Both the position numbers and the translations under genes were made by a program. A DNA stretch of 64,000 nucleotides from Bacteroidota bacterium (GTDB lineage: Bacteria; Bacteroidota; Ignavibacteria; Ignavibacteriales; Melioribacteraceae): NCBI GenBank assembly GCA_018818165.1, contig JAHISP010000060.1, positions 62,001 through 126,000 of the forward strand, written 5' to 3'. The notes below the pieces were generated by a model. That model was not told the origin of the DNA. It saw nothing but the letters and a program-made list of their open reading frames with translations, and made no database searches. Positions 36,486-45,043 of this stretch are shown here, one piece after another. Each line of letters opens with the position of its first letter. The first letter of the stretch is position 1.

Positions 36486-37553
36486 ATGCAAAATTATTTA
36501 ATTGAAATATTTGGTAGTGAAATTGTAGCATATATTTTAGCTACTGTTCCTGTATTGGCTTTTATTGTTCTTTTTGTTCTTTTTGCAGTTTGGTTAGAAC
36601 GTAAAGTTTCTGCTCATATGCAAGATAGACTTGGACCAATGCGAGTTGGTTGGCATGGCGTACTTCAAACTCTTGCAGACTTTTTGAAATTACTCCAAAA
36701 AGAAGATATTATTGCTACCGCTAACGATAAAGCACTTTTTAACATTGCTCCTTATGTTGTTTTTGTAACAACTTTAGCCACATTTACAATGCTTCCTTTT
36801 ACAAGCATTTTTATTGGTTCTAACGCTGATGTTGGAATTTTCTTTGTCCTTGCTTTTTCTGGAGCTGTGGTTGCTGGAATTTTAATGGCAGGTTGGGCTT
36901 CAAACAATAAATATTCACTTTACGGCTCTTTACGTTCAGCTGCTCAAATTGTTAGTTACGAAATTCCAACAGCACTTGTTGTTTTAACAATGATTATGCT
37001 TTACGGAACAATGAGTCTTGGTGAAATAACTATTGCTCAAACTAGCCATTTCTGGAATTGGGGAATATTTGGTGGTCCCGAATTAGGACTTGCAAAAATC
37101 CTTTTAGTTCCTTTCATGTTTGTTGCATTTATTATTCTTTTTATAAGTACACTTGCAGAAAGTAACAGAACTCCATTCGATTTACCAGAATCTGAATCAG
37201 AACTTGTTGCTGGATTTAATACTGAATATTCTGGAATTAAATTTTCAATGTTCTTTCTATCAGAATTTGCAAACATGTTTTTAATTGGCTCTATTTTAGT
37301 AATTTTCTTTTTTGGTGGCTACAACTCCCCTTTTGGATATCTTGGCAATTTACTTGGTATTGAGTGGTTAATTCCTATTGAGCAATTACTTTGGTTTCTT
37401 GGCAAAGGAATGTTTTTCGTTTTTGTTGATATGTGGTTACGTTGGACTTTACCACGCGTTCGTGTTGACCAACTAATGACTATATGCTGGAAATATTTAA
37501 TTCCATATGCATTTTTTAATTTATTAATCGTCGGTTTAATTTTATTGATATAA
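36486..37553 (+). CDS. nuoH: NADH-quinone oxidoreductase subunit H
   Basis: The 355-residue membrane subunit has about eight TM helices. The signature ERKVSAHMQDRLGPMRVG occurs after TM1, and the acidic loop AESNRTPFDLPESESELVAG is involved in quinone-site coupling. The start directly follows the nuoD stop. A hairpin-rich gap of 94 nt separates it from nuoI. Confidence 0.95.
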   Translation: MQNYLIEIFGSEIVAYILATVPVLAFIVLFVLFAVWLERKVSAHMQDRLGPMRVGWHGVLQTLADFLKLLQKEDIIATANDKALFNIAPYVVFVTTLATFTMLPFTSIFIGSNADVGIFFVLAFSGAVVAGILMAGWASNNKYSLYGSLRSAAQIVSYEIPTALVVLTMIMLYGTMSLGEITIAQTSHFWNWGIFGGPELGLAKILLVPFMFVAFIILFISTLAESNRTPFDLPESESELVAGFNTEYSGIKFSMFFLSEFANMFLIGSILVIFFFGGYNSPFGYLGNLLGIEWLIPIEQLLWFLGKGMFFVFVDMWLRWTLPRVRVDQLMTICWKYLIPYAFFNLLIVGLILLI

Positions 37554-37556
37554 ATA

Positions 37557-37640
37557 ATTGATATGAGAAATTAGACACAAGATTTAAGGCAATAAAAGTC
37601 TTTTAATCTTGCATCACAAGTCTCATGTCTGAAAATCTAA
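37557..37640. repeat. ORF-less skewed hairpin between nuoH and nuoI
   Basis: The left arm GATATGAGAAATTAGACACA (continuing as AGATTTAAGG) pairs imperfectly with the right arm (ATCTTGCATCACAAGTCTCATGTCT, split here as ATCTTGCATC and ACAAGTCTCATGTCT). The unit style matches the arms of the 34735-35370 element but no ORF is enclosed, as expected for a solo derivative. Confidence 0.55.
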
Positions 37641-37647
37641 AAAAATA

Positions 37648-38262
37648 ATGATAAAAAATTACTTTAAAAATACTTGGGAAGGTTTATACACAATTCTTAT
37701 TGGAATGAAGATAACTTGGAAGCATTTATTTGTTCCATCAGTAACTCTTCAATATCCTGAAGAAAGAGCAAAACTTCCAGAACGTGCTCGTAACAGGCTT
37801 TTTCTGAATTATAACGATTGTATTGGATGTATGCAATGTGCGGCTGCATGTCCAGTTAATTGTATTGAAATTGAGACTGTAAAAGGTATTCCAACAGATA
37901 TGCCAGATCCAACCTCAAAAGGACAGAAAAAAGCTCTTTGGGTAACTAAATTTGATATTGACGAAGGAAAATGTTGTTTTTGTCAATTATGTGTAGCTCC
38001 ATGCCCAACAGAAGCTATTTATATGACTGATATTTACGAGTATTCTGAATTTGATAGAGACAACTTGGTTTATAACTTTGCTAGCTTAACTAAAGAAGAA
38101 GTTCAACAAAAGCAAGACAATTTTGATAAATTCCAAGCTGAGAAAGAAGCGCAAAAATTAGAAGCAGCAAAAGCTAAAGCAGAAGCAGATGCTAAAAAAG
38201 CTGCAGAAGAAAAAGCAAAGTTGGAAGTAAAACCTTCCAATGATGAGAAAAAAGAAGATTAA
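37648..38262 (+). CDS. nuoI: NADH-quinone oxidoreductase subunit I
   Basis: The 204-residue ferredoxin-like subunit binds two 4Fe-4S clusters through Cys58/61/64/68 (CIGCMQCAAACP) and Cys109/112/115/119 (CCFCQLCVAPCP). The final 45 residues are an Ala/Lys/Glu-rich extension (QKLEAAKAKAEADAKKAAEE) not present in the E. coli protein. It is probably a flexible or coiled tail. Confidence 0.93.
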   Translation: MIKNYFKNTWEGLYTILIGMKITWKHLFVPSVTLQYPEERAKLPERARNRLFLNYNDCIGCMQCAAACPVNCIEIETVKGIPTDMPDPTSKGQKKALWVTKFDIDEGKCCFCQLCVAPCPTEAIYMTDIYEYSEFDRDNLVYNFASLTKEEVQQKQDNFDKFQAEKEAQKLEAAKAKAEADAKKAAEEKAKLEVKPSNDEKKED

Positions 38263-38279
38263 TTATATTTTCTAAAAAG

Positions 38280-38336
38280 TATCTGTCATTCCCGAATGCT
38301 CTTATCGGGAATCTATAAAATGTGACAGATTCCCGC
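38280..38336. repeat. REP-like ATTCCC/GGGAAT palindrome
   Basis: ATTCCC (38288-38293) and GGGAAT (38307-38312) are nested in TCTGTCA...TGACAGA (38283-38330), with a repeat of GATTCCCG at the end. Its style is that of dispersed bacterial repeats. It lies in the nuoI-nuoJ gap and has no T-run. Confidence 0.5.
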
Positions 38337-38404
38337 TTAAAATTTGCGGAAATTACAGTTGTTATTTGAATTTAAAACTAAAATTAATTATTGATAAGAA
38401 ATAT

Positions 38405-38902
38405 ATGTCTATTTACGATTTAATATTTTATTTGTTTGCAACACTAACAATAGTATCTGCCTTAATGGTAGTTTCATCTGATAATATTGTTCGTTCTGCA
38501 TTTTATTTGTTAGCAACATTTTTTGGAGTAAGTGGAATTTATGTTCTACTTGGTGCCGATTTTGTAGCTGTAACTCAAATAATGGTTTATATTGGTGGAA
38601 TTTTAATATTACTTTTATTTGGTGTTATGCTTACATCAAATATTACTAATGTTGAAATAAAAAAAGGAACTGCAAAAATTCTTCCTGCAGTTATAGGAAT
38701 TGGTATACTTCTTGGTGCAGTTGTTTCAGTTATGACCAGAACTAAATGGAAAATTCATCTAACTGAAATTCCACAGACTACATCTTTTGAATTAGGCAAA
38801 CTTTTAATTACCGATTATGTTTTAGTTTTTGAATTACTTGGAATACTTTTATTAATAGCTCTTATTGGTGCAGCTTCAATGGCACGTAGAGAGCAAGAAT
38901 AG
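38405..38902 (+). CDS. nuoJ: NADH-quinone oxidoreductase subunit J
   Basis: The 165-residue membrane subunit has five predicted TM helices and the TM3 motif DFVAVTQIMVYIGGILILLLFG, which holds the pi-bulge region of NuoJ. I prefer ATG 38405 over TTG 38366, because the extra 13 residues would be charged and lie partly in the repeat gap. The gene is followed by nuoK after 13 nt. Confidence 0.92.
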   Translation: MSIYDLIFYLFATLTIVSALMVVSSDNIVRSAFYLLATFFGVSGIYVLLGADFVAVTQIMVYIGGILILLLFGVMLTSNITNVEIKKGTAKILPAVIGIGILLGAVVSVMTRTKWKIHLTEIPQTTSFELGKLLITDYVLVFELLGILLLIALIGAASMARREQE

Positions 38903-38915
38903 TTAGAGGAAAGCT

Positions 38916-39227
38916 TTGGTAGAAGTTGGTTTAACACATTTTCTTGTTGTAAGTGCATTTCTTTTTGCATTTGGACTTTATGCAATAATAACACGAAAAA
39001 ATGCCATTTTAGTTTTAATGGGAGTTGAGTTAGTGCTTAATGCTGCAAATATTAACTTTGTTGCATTTTCTAGATATAGCAACTATGGTCTTAATGGACA
39101 ATTAATGGCTCTTTTTGTGATAGTTTTAGCAGCAGCGGAAGCAGCAATTGCATTAGCAATTGTATTAAATATTTATAAAACATTCGGTCACGTGAATGTT
39201 GACGAAATCGATAATTTAAAAGAATAA
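38916..39227 (+). CDS. nuoK: NADH-quinone oxidoreductase subunit K
   Basis: The 103-residue, three-TM subunit has the conserved membrane glutamates in MGVELVLNAANINFVAFS and VLAAAEAAIALAIVLNIY. The start is TTG 38916, supported by an AGAGGA Shine-Dalgarno five nt upstream and the absence of another start before TM1. Confidence 0.93.
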   Translation: MVEVGLTHFLVVSAFLFAFGLYAIITRKNAILVLMGVELVLNAANINFVAFSRYSNYGLNGQLMALFVIVLAAAEAAIALAIVLNIYKTFGHVNVDEIDNLKE

Positions 39228-39231
39228 TTAT

Positions 39232-41355
39232 ATGTCAGAATCAAGTTTAATAAGTTTAGCAGTTACAATTCTTTTACTTCCTCTTGTGGGATTTTTCATT
39301 GTATTATTATTCGGAAAACGTTTCGAACATTTATACAAACTTGAAGTTGGAATTATTTCGGTTGCTCTACTTCTCTCTATTTATGCAGGATTTGTAAAAC
39401 TAACTAGTTATGTTAATGATACAATTATAGCTCAGTTTACTTGGATAGATCTTGGAAATGTTCCAACCATTGGACATTTGACAGTAAATCTTGGAATAAT
39501 GATAGATAATGTTACGATTATAATGCTGTTTGTTGTTACTTTAATTAGCGCACTTGTTCATTATTTCTCAATTGCATATATGAAAGGTGATATAAGATTT
39601 TCAAGATATTTTGCATATCTTGGAATTTTTACATTTTCAATGCTTGGAATTGTTATTGCTGATAACTTATTGATGATATACATCTTTTGGGAATTAGTTG
39701 GACTCTCTTCATATTTGTTGATTGGATTTTGGTACGAGAAAAAATCGGCTTCCGATGCTGGAATGAAAGCCTTTTTAACTAACAGAATTGGTGATATTGG
39801 AATGTTCATTGGTATTTTAATTCTGTTTACTAATTATCATACTTTTAGTTTTACTGAAATTTTCAATCACATTTCCAACGGTGTTGTTCCTTTTGGCAGC
39901 AATGGTTGGCTAACTGCTGCTGGAATTTTGGTATTTATGGGAGCAATTGGTAAATCTGCGCAAATGCCATTACATGTTTGGTTGCCAGATGCAATGGAAG
40001 GTCCTACTCCAGTTTCTGCTTTAATACATGCAGCTACAATGGTTGCTGCTGGTGTTTATTTAGTTGCACGTATTTTTGCAATGTTAACTGCCGATGCTAT
40101 GTTAGTAATTGCAGTAGTTGGAGCTGTAACTTCAATTTTTGCTGCTTCTATTGCTTTAACTCAAAACGATATTAAAAAAGTACTTGCCTACTCAACTGTT
40201 AGTCAACTTGGATACATGGTTATGGCTCTTGGAGTTGGAGCTTATACATTTGCTTTTTTCCATCTTGTAACACATGCTTTCTTTAAAGGATTACTATTTC
40301 TTGGTTCTGGTTCAGTAATTCATTCAATGCATCACGAACAAGATATGCGTAATATGGGTGGACTGAAGAGAAAAATGCCAATAACATATATTACATTTTT
40401 AATTGCAACTTTAGCAATTTCTGGAATTCCTTTTACTTCTGGATTTTTAAGTAAAGATGGATTGCTAGCAGGAACTTGGGCATTTGGTAATTTAACTGGT
40501 CACTATTTAATTCCAATTATTGGATTTACTGTTGCTTTAATGACGGCTTTCTATATGTTCCGTCTTGTTATAATGACATTTCATGGTGAGCCACGAAATC
40601 AACATAAATATGATCATGCACACGAATCTCCAAAACTGATGACAATTCCATTAATTATTTTGGCTTCATTATCAATATTTATATTTTATACTCCTAATCC
40701 AGTTGCACCTGCTGATGGTTGGTTTTACAATTGGGTAAAAGCTCCCCAAACTGTTGTTCCCGAAGAAGCAAGATTTGAATTTATGAAGAGTGAAAGTCAC
40801 GAAATTGAAGGTACAGTAAATAATGATTCTCACGGTGGTTCAGGTTCTGGAAGTGCTACAATTACTCATTCAGAAATGTATGAACACGCTATGCATGCTG
40901 TTCACTATCCAGCAATGATTTTATCAATTATACTAGCTGGACTCGGAATTTTGTTTGCATTTTTAATGTATCATTGGAAAAAAATTGACGCAGATAAATT
41001 AGCAGAGAAGCTTAAACCTCTTTATAATCTTTCTTATAATAAATGGTATGTTGATGAAATTTACAGCTTCCTTTTTATTGAAAGACTTCTTGATTTTAGT
41101 AGATTTATCTCCTGGTTTGATGCAACCATTGTAGACGGAATTGTTAATTATTCAGCTACTTTCACTAGAGGAGTTGCAAATATTACTGGTTGGTTTGATA
41201 CATATATTGTTGATGGATTAGTCAATTTTACAGCTTTTGTTAGTGGTTTTGTTGGTCTTTCATTTAGAAAAATGCAAACAGGTAAAGTTCAAACATATAT
41301 TGTTTATGTAGTTTTTTCTGTAATTATCATTTTACTAGTATTAAGACCATTTTAA
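39232..41355 (+). CDS. nuoL: NADH-quinone oxidoreductase subunit L
   Basis: The 707-residue antiporter-like proton-pumping subunit contains the FWELVGLSSYLLIGFWYE glutamate helix, the GKSAQMPLHVWLPDAMEGPT lysine helix, the HAATMVAAGVYL segment, and the long C-terminal lateral helix region ending in a final TM. A His/Gly/Ser-rich insert (SHEIEGTVNNDSHGGSGSGS, about 520-540) is local to this protein. It lies 4 nt after nuoK. Confidence 0.95.
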   Translation: MSESSLISLAVTILLLPLVGFFIVLLFGKRFEHLYKLEVGIISVALLLSIYAGFVKLTSYVNDTIIAQFTWIDLGNVPTIGHLTVNLGIMIDNVTIIMLFVVTLISALVHYFSIAYMKGDIRFSRYFAYLGIFTFSMLGIVIADNLLMIYIFWELVGLSSYLLIGFWYEKKSASDAGMKAFLTNRIGDIGMFIGILILFTNYHTFSFTEIFNHISNGVVPFGSNGWLTAAGILVFMGAIGKSAQMPLHVWLPDAMEGPTPVSALIHAATMVAAGVYLVARIFAMLTADAMLVIAVVGAVTSIFAASIALTQNDIKKVLAYSTVSQLGYMVMALGVGAYTFAFFHLVTHAFFKGLLFLGSGSVIHSMHHEQDMRNMGGLKRKMPITYITFLIATLAISGIPFTSGFLSKDGLLAGTWAFGNLTGHYLIPIIGFTVALMTAFYMFRLVIMTFHGEPRNQHKYDHAHESPKLMTIPLIILASLSIFIFYTPNPVAPADGWFYNWVKAPQTVVPEEARFEFMKSESHEIEGTVNNDSHGGSGSGSATITHSEMYEHAMHAVHYPAMILSIILAGLGILFAFLMYHWKKIDADKLAEKLKPLYNLSYNKWYVDEIYSFLFIERLLDFSRFISWFDATIVDGIVNYSATFTRGVANITGWFDTYIVDGLVNFTAFVSGFVGLSFRKMQTGKVQTYIVYVVFSVIIILLVLRPF

Positions 41356-41387
41356 TTAGAAATTAAACGTTAAGGATTAATTATATT

Positions 41388-42968
41388 ATGCAAGGATTTC
41401 CATTATTAACACTTCTCACTTTCATTCCTATATTTGGAATGATAATAGTACTACTTTTACCCAAAAGTGCAGAAAATAATGTTAAATACACTACACTAGC
41501 TGTTACTTCTATTCAGTTAGTATTAGCAATAGTTATGATACTAAACTTCGATTATTCTGCTGGTGGAGTTTTTGAGGTAAGTTCATTCCAATTTATTGAA
41601 AAAGTTGCTTGGATTCAAATTCCAGATGTTGCTTTTTTAGGAACATTAAAGATAGACTATTTTCTTGGTGTTGATGGTTTAAGTGCTCCACTTGTACTTC
41701 TTTCAACAATAATATTCTTTATCGCAACTTTTTCATCTTGGACAATTAAAAAATCACCAAAAGGTTATTTTGCAATGTATTTGCTTCTTAACGCAGCAAC
41801 AATGGGTGTTTTTGTTTCATTAGATTTCTTTCTTTTCTTTGTGTTCTGGGAAGTTATGTTATTGCCAATGTATTTCTTAATTGGTATTTGGGGCGGTCCT
41901 CGTAAAGAATATGCAGCTATCAAGTTCTTTATCTACACAATGCTTGGTGGAGTTTTTATGTTAATCACCATGATTGGATTATACTTTAGCGCAACTGAAG
42001 TTCTTGCTGATGGAACACAAGCATATACATTTAACTTATTAGCTTTAATGAATCAAAATAATTATTTAACCGATGGAATTCTTTCACCATCAAATCCAGA
42101 TAACTGGAGATTTATGGCTTACATTGGTCTATTTGTTGCATTTGCAGTAAAAATTCCTATGTTCCCTTTTCATACTTGGCTTCCAGATGCTCACGTTGAG
42201 GCACCAACTCCTATTTCAGTTGTACTTGCTGGTGTGTTGTTAAAGCTTGGTACTTATGGTATTTTGAGAATTAGTTTCCCAATTTTTCCAGATATTACTA
42301 GAGAATTAATGTGGTACATTGGTCTCTTTGGTGTTATAAATATTGTTTATGGCGCTCTTGCTGCAATGGCTCAAAAGGATTATAAAAAACTTATTGCTTA
42401 TTCATCAATTTCACACATGGGTTATGTTCTTTTAGGAATGGCTTCGCTTTCTAGCGTTGGAATTAATGGAGCAATTTTCCAAATGTTCAATCATGGTACA
42501 ATTACTGCAATGCTCTTCCTTATTGTTGGTATCATTTACGATAGAGCTCACACTCGTGGTTTAAATGATTTTGGCGGACTTGCTAACCAAATGCCTATAT
42601 ACACTGGATTTGTAACTGTTGCTTTCTTTGCTGCTGTCGGTCTTCCTGGTTTAAGTGGTTGGGTTTCTGAAGCTCTAGTTTTTGTGGGTGCTTTTGGAGT
42701 TGAATCAATTAGAACTATTACTATGATTGGTATGCTTGGTATATTATTAGGTGCTGGTTATATGCTTTGGACTTTACAGAGAGTTTATCTTGGAACACTT
42801 CCAGAAAAATGGAAAGAACTAAAAGATGTTGATGCTCGTGAATTAGCTATGCTAGTTCCTTTAACAATTATTGTTGTTGTACTTGGTATTTTCCCTTCTT
42901 TTGTACTAAATATCATGACAACATCTGTAAATTCATTAGTTGATTTTCTATCAACTACATTAAATTAA
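41388..42968 (+). CDS. nuoM: NADH-quinone oxidoreductase subunit M
   Basis: The 526-residue antiporter-like subunit carries FFLFFVFWEVMLLPMYFLIG (conserved Glu helix), KIPMFPFHTWLPDAHVEAPT (Lys helix) and SSISHMGYVLLGM. It is the fourth largest membrane gene in the series and pumps protons with NuoL and NuoN. Confidence 0.95.
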   Translation: MQGFPLLTLLTFIPIFGMIIVLLLPKSAENNVKYTTLAVTSIQLVLAIVMILNFDYSAGGVFEVSSFQFIEKVAWIQIPDVAFLGTLKIDYFLGVDGLSAPLVLLSTIIFFIATFSSWTIKKSPKGYFAMYLLLNAATMGVFVSLDFFLFFVFWEVMLLPMYFLIGIWGGPRKEYAAIKFFIYTMLGGVFMLITMIGLYFSATEVLADGTQAYTFNLLALMNQNNYLTDGILSPSNPDNWRFMAYIGLFVAFAVKIPMFPFHTWLPDAHVEAPTPISVVLAGVLLKLGTYGILRISFPIFPDITRELMWYIGLFGVINIVYGALAAMAQKDYKKLIAYSSISHMGYVLLGMASLSSVGINGAIFQMFNHGTITAMLFLIVGIIYDRAHTRGLNDFGGLANQMPIYTGFVTVAFFAAVGLPGLSGWVSEALVFVGAFGVESIRTITMIGMLGILLGAGYMLWTLQRVYLGTLPEKWKELKDVDARELAMLVPLTIIVVVLGIFPSFVLNIMTTSVNSLVDFLSTTLN

Positions 42969-42998
42969 AAATTAAGATTATTAAATAGACGACCAAAT

Positions 42999-44501
42999 AT
43001 GGATTTTGCAAATTTACATTTAAGTTTAAGTAACATTCTACCAGAGATTTCAATAGCTGTTTTCCTCATGTTAGTTGTTGGATTTGACTTAATTTTTCAT
43101 GAAGATAAAAAACTAATTCCTTATCTAGCTCTTTTGGGACTCATAGTAACAGGATTTCTTGTTGTTAGAAATATGGGAATTACTGATTCAGCTTTTGCAG
43201 TTACTTCAATGAATTCTGGCGGAATGGTTGCTGTTGATCCGTTCTCAAATTATTTCAAATTAATTATTATTCTTGCTTCTGTTATTGTTATTTTCTTTTC
43301 AATGTCTTCAAGCGAAATTAAAGCCATTTATAAACGATCTGGTGAATATTATGCTTTAATGTATGGAATGATTTTAGGAATGATACTCATGGTTTCGGCA
43401 GTAGATTTAATATTAATTTATCTTTCTGTAGAACTTCTTTCGCTTTCATCATATGTTTTAGCTGGATTTACAAAACTCAGAAATAGAAATAGTGAAGCTT
43501 CACTAAAGTATATTATTTATGGTTCTGCTGCTTCTGGAATGATGTTATACGGAATTTCTGTTTTATATGGTTTAACTGGTGCGACAAATCTTTTTGAAAT
43601 AAATAACATATTACAAACAACTCAAATTAATATTTTTACTCTGTCATTTTCTATAATCTTAATTTTTGTTGGGCTAGGTTTCAAACTTTCTGCTGTGCCA
43701 TTCCATTTTTGGACTCCAGATGTTTACGAAGGCGCTCCACTTCCTATTACTGCTTATCTTTCTGTTGCTAGTAAAGCTGCTGCGTTAGCATTATTAATTA
43801 GATTTGTGCATTCAACTTTTGTTGGTTATGTAGATACTAATGGTTTTTGGGATATGATTTCGGTTTTTGATTGGCAAACTCTTTTAATTGTAATTGCATT
43901 ATTTACAATGACTCTCGGTAATTTAACCGCTCTTTGGCAAAAAAACCTAAAAAGACTGCTAGCTTATAGTTCAATTGCGCATGCTGGATATCTTTTACTT
44001 GGTCTAGCTGTTCTTTCAAATGCTGGAATGAGTGCAGTTATGCTTTATTTCTTAGCATACTTAATAATGAACTTAGGTGCTTTCTATGTAGTTATGTTAG
44101 TTTCAAACGATAACGATAAAGAAAGCATCGATGATATAAACGGTCTTGGATTTTCTTCTCCACTTCTTGCTGTTCCATTATCTATTTTCCTTGTTTCATT
44201 AGCGGGAATTCCACCTACTTTTGGTTTTGTTGCAAAACTTAATCTTTTTGCAGCCGTTATTGATGCTAATCTAATCACTGCTGTTATTATTGCTTTGCTA
44301 AATACGGTAGTTTCTGTTTATTATTACTCCAGACTTTTAAAGCACATGTATTTCAACAAAATTGAAGACACTGTTGCTGCAATTAAAGTTAGTAAAACTG
44401 ATACTACTATTGTTCTAATTCTAGCTGGTTTAATAATTTTCTTTGGAATTTTCTTCAATAATGTAATTGAATTTGTTAAAAACAGTGCTCAGCTTTTATA
44501 A
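42999..44501 (+). CDS. nuoN: NADH-quinone oxidoreductase subunit N
   Basis: The 500-residue antiporter-like subunit has the DLILIYLSVELLSLSSYVLAGF Glu helix, the KLSAVPFHFWTPDVYEGAP Lys motif and AYSSIAHAGYLLLGL. It is the last recognisable complex I gene. nuoE, nuoF and nuoG are absent from the operon and from the window, so the complex probably uses an electron donor other than NADH or obtains the module elsewhere in the genome. Confidence 0.95.
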   Translation: MDFANLHLSLSNILPEISIAVFLMLVVGFDLIFHEDKKLIPYLALLGLIVTGFLVVRNMGITDSAFAVTSMNSGGMVAVDPFSNYFKLIIILASVIVIFFSMSSSEIKAIYKRSGEYYALMYGMILGMILMVSAVDLILIYLSVELLSLSSYVLAGFTKLRNRNSEASLKYIIYGSAASGMMLYGISVLYGLTGATNLFEINNILQTTQINIFTLSFSIILIFVGLGFKLSAVPFHFWTPDVYEGAPLPITAYLSVASKAAALALLIRFVHSTFVGYVDTNGFWDMISVFDWQTLLIVIALFTMTLGNLTALWQKNLKRLLAYSSIAHAGYLLLGLAVLSNAGMSAVMLYFLAYLIMNLGAFYVVMLVSNDNDKESIDDINGLGFSSPLLAVPLSIFLVSLAGIPPTFGFVAKLNLFAAVIDANLITAVIIALLNTVVSVYYYSRLLKHMYFNKIEDTVAAIKVSKTDTTIVLILAGLIIFFGIFFNNVIEFVKNSAQLL

Positions 44502-44515
44502 TTTTGGAAATTTAA

Positions 44516-44818
44516 ATGAATCATCTAAACGAATTACTTAATAATAAAGAAATTTTCTTCCGTTTTATTGCTGAAAAGATGCCAGTTTTTACTGGTGCAA
44601 ACGTCTTTTTAAGAGACATTCAATACGGAATAAAATTCTTTTTTGAAAAGAAAAATATTCTACTTAAATACCCTGCCGCTGAAAAACTAGCTTTAGAATT
44701 TACTTCTGCTTTAGTTTCAAAAAATGAATTAGTGCAATATAAACCCAATACTTGGAAAGTAAATTTTGTGTTTAGGGAAGTTATTGAAAAAAAAGAAGCT
44801 GTAATAGTAGAAAATTAG
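44516..44818 (+). CDS. Small conserved-looking soluble protein after nuoN
   Basis: I do not recognise this 100-residue protein. It is soluble, with mixed helix/strand pattern (IFFRFIAEKMPVFTGANVFL, YPAAEKLALEFTSALVSKNEL, KPNTWKVNFVFREVIEKKE). It begins 14 nt after nuoN and has no signal peptide, so it is probably the last gene of the complex I operon. An assembly or accessory role would be a guess. Confidence 0.6.
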   Translation: MNHLNELLNNKEIFFRFIAEKMPVFTGANVFLRDIQYGIKFFFEKKNILLKYPAAEKLALEFTSALVSKNELVQYKPNTWKVNFVFREVIEKKEAVIVEN

Positions 44819-44844
44819 TACTACTCAAGTTTTTGCTTTGTTTT

Positions 44845-44872
44845 AATCCCATTCTTTTTGATTGGGATTTTC
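44845..44872 (+). terminator. Terminator of the nuo operon
   Basis: AATCCCA (44845-44851) pairs with TGGGATT (44863-44869) around a T-rich loop, followed by TTTC. The rest of the 225-nt gap to 45043 is AT-rich without features. Confidence 0.6.
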
Positions 44873-45043
44873 AATTTTAAATTAGCTTCTTATTTGTAAA
44901 TACTTCTAAATTGAATTAATCCCTTTATTTTAATAAAATTTGATTATATTTTTTCCTACAATAATTTTTATTTAATATTATTTATAACATTTTTCATCAT
45001 TTTTCATTTTAATCATAAAAAGTATTGAGCATAACAAACAAAA

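Noticed and set aside
38280-38336. Terminator between nuoI and nuoJ
   Set aside because: The palindrome lacks a T-run, and the operon clearly continues. It looks like a dispersed repeat.
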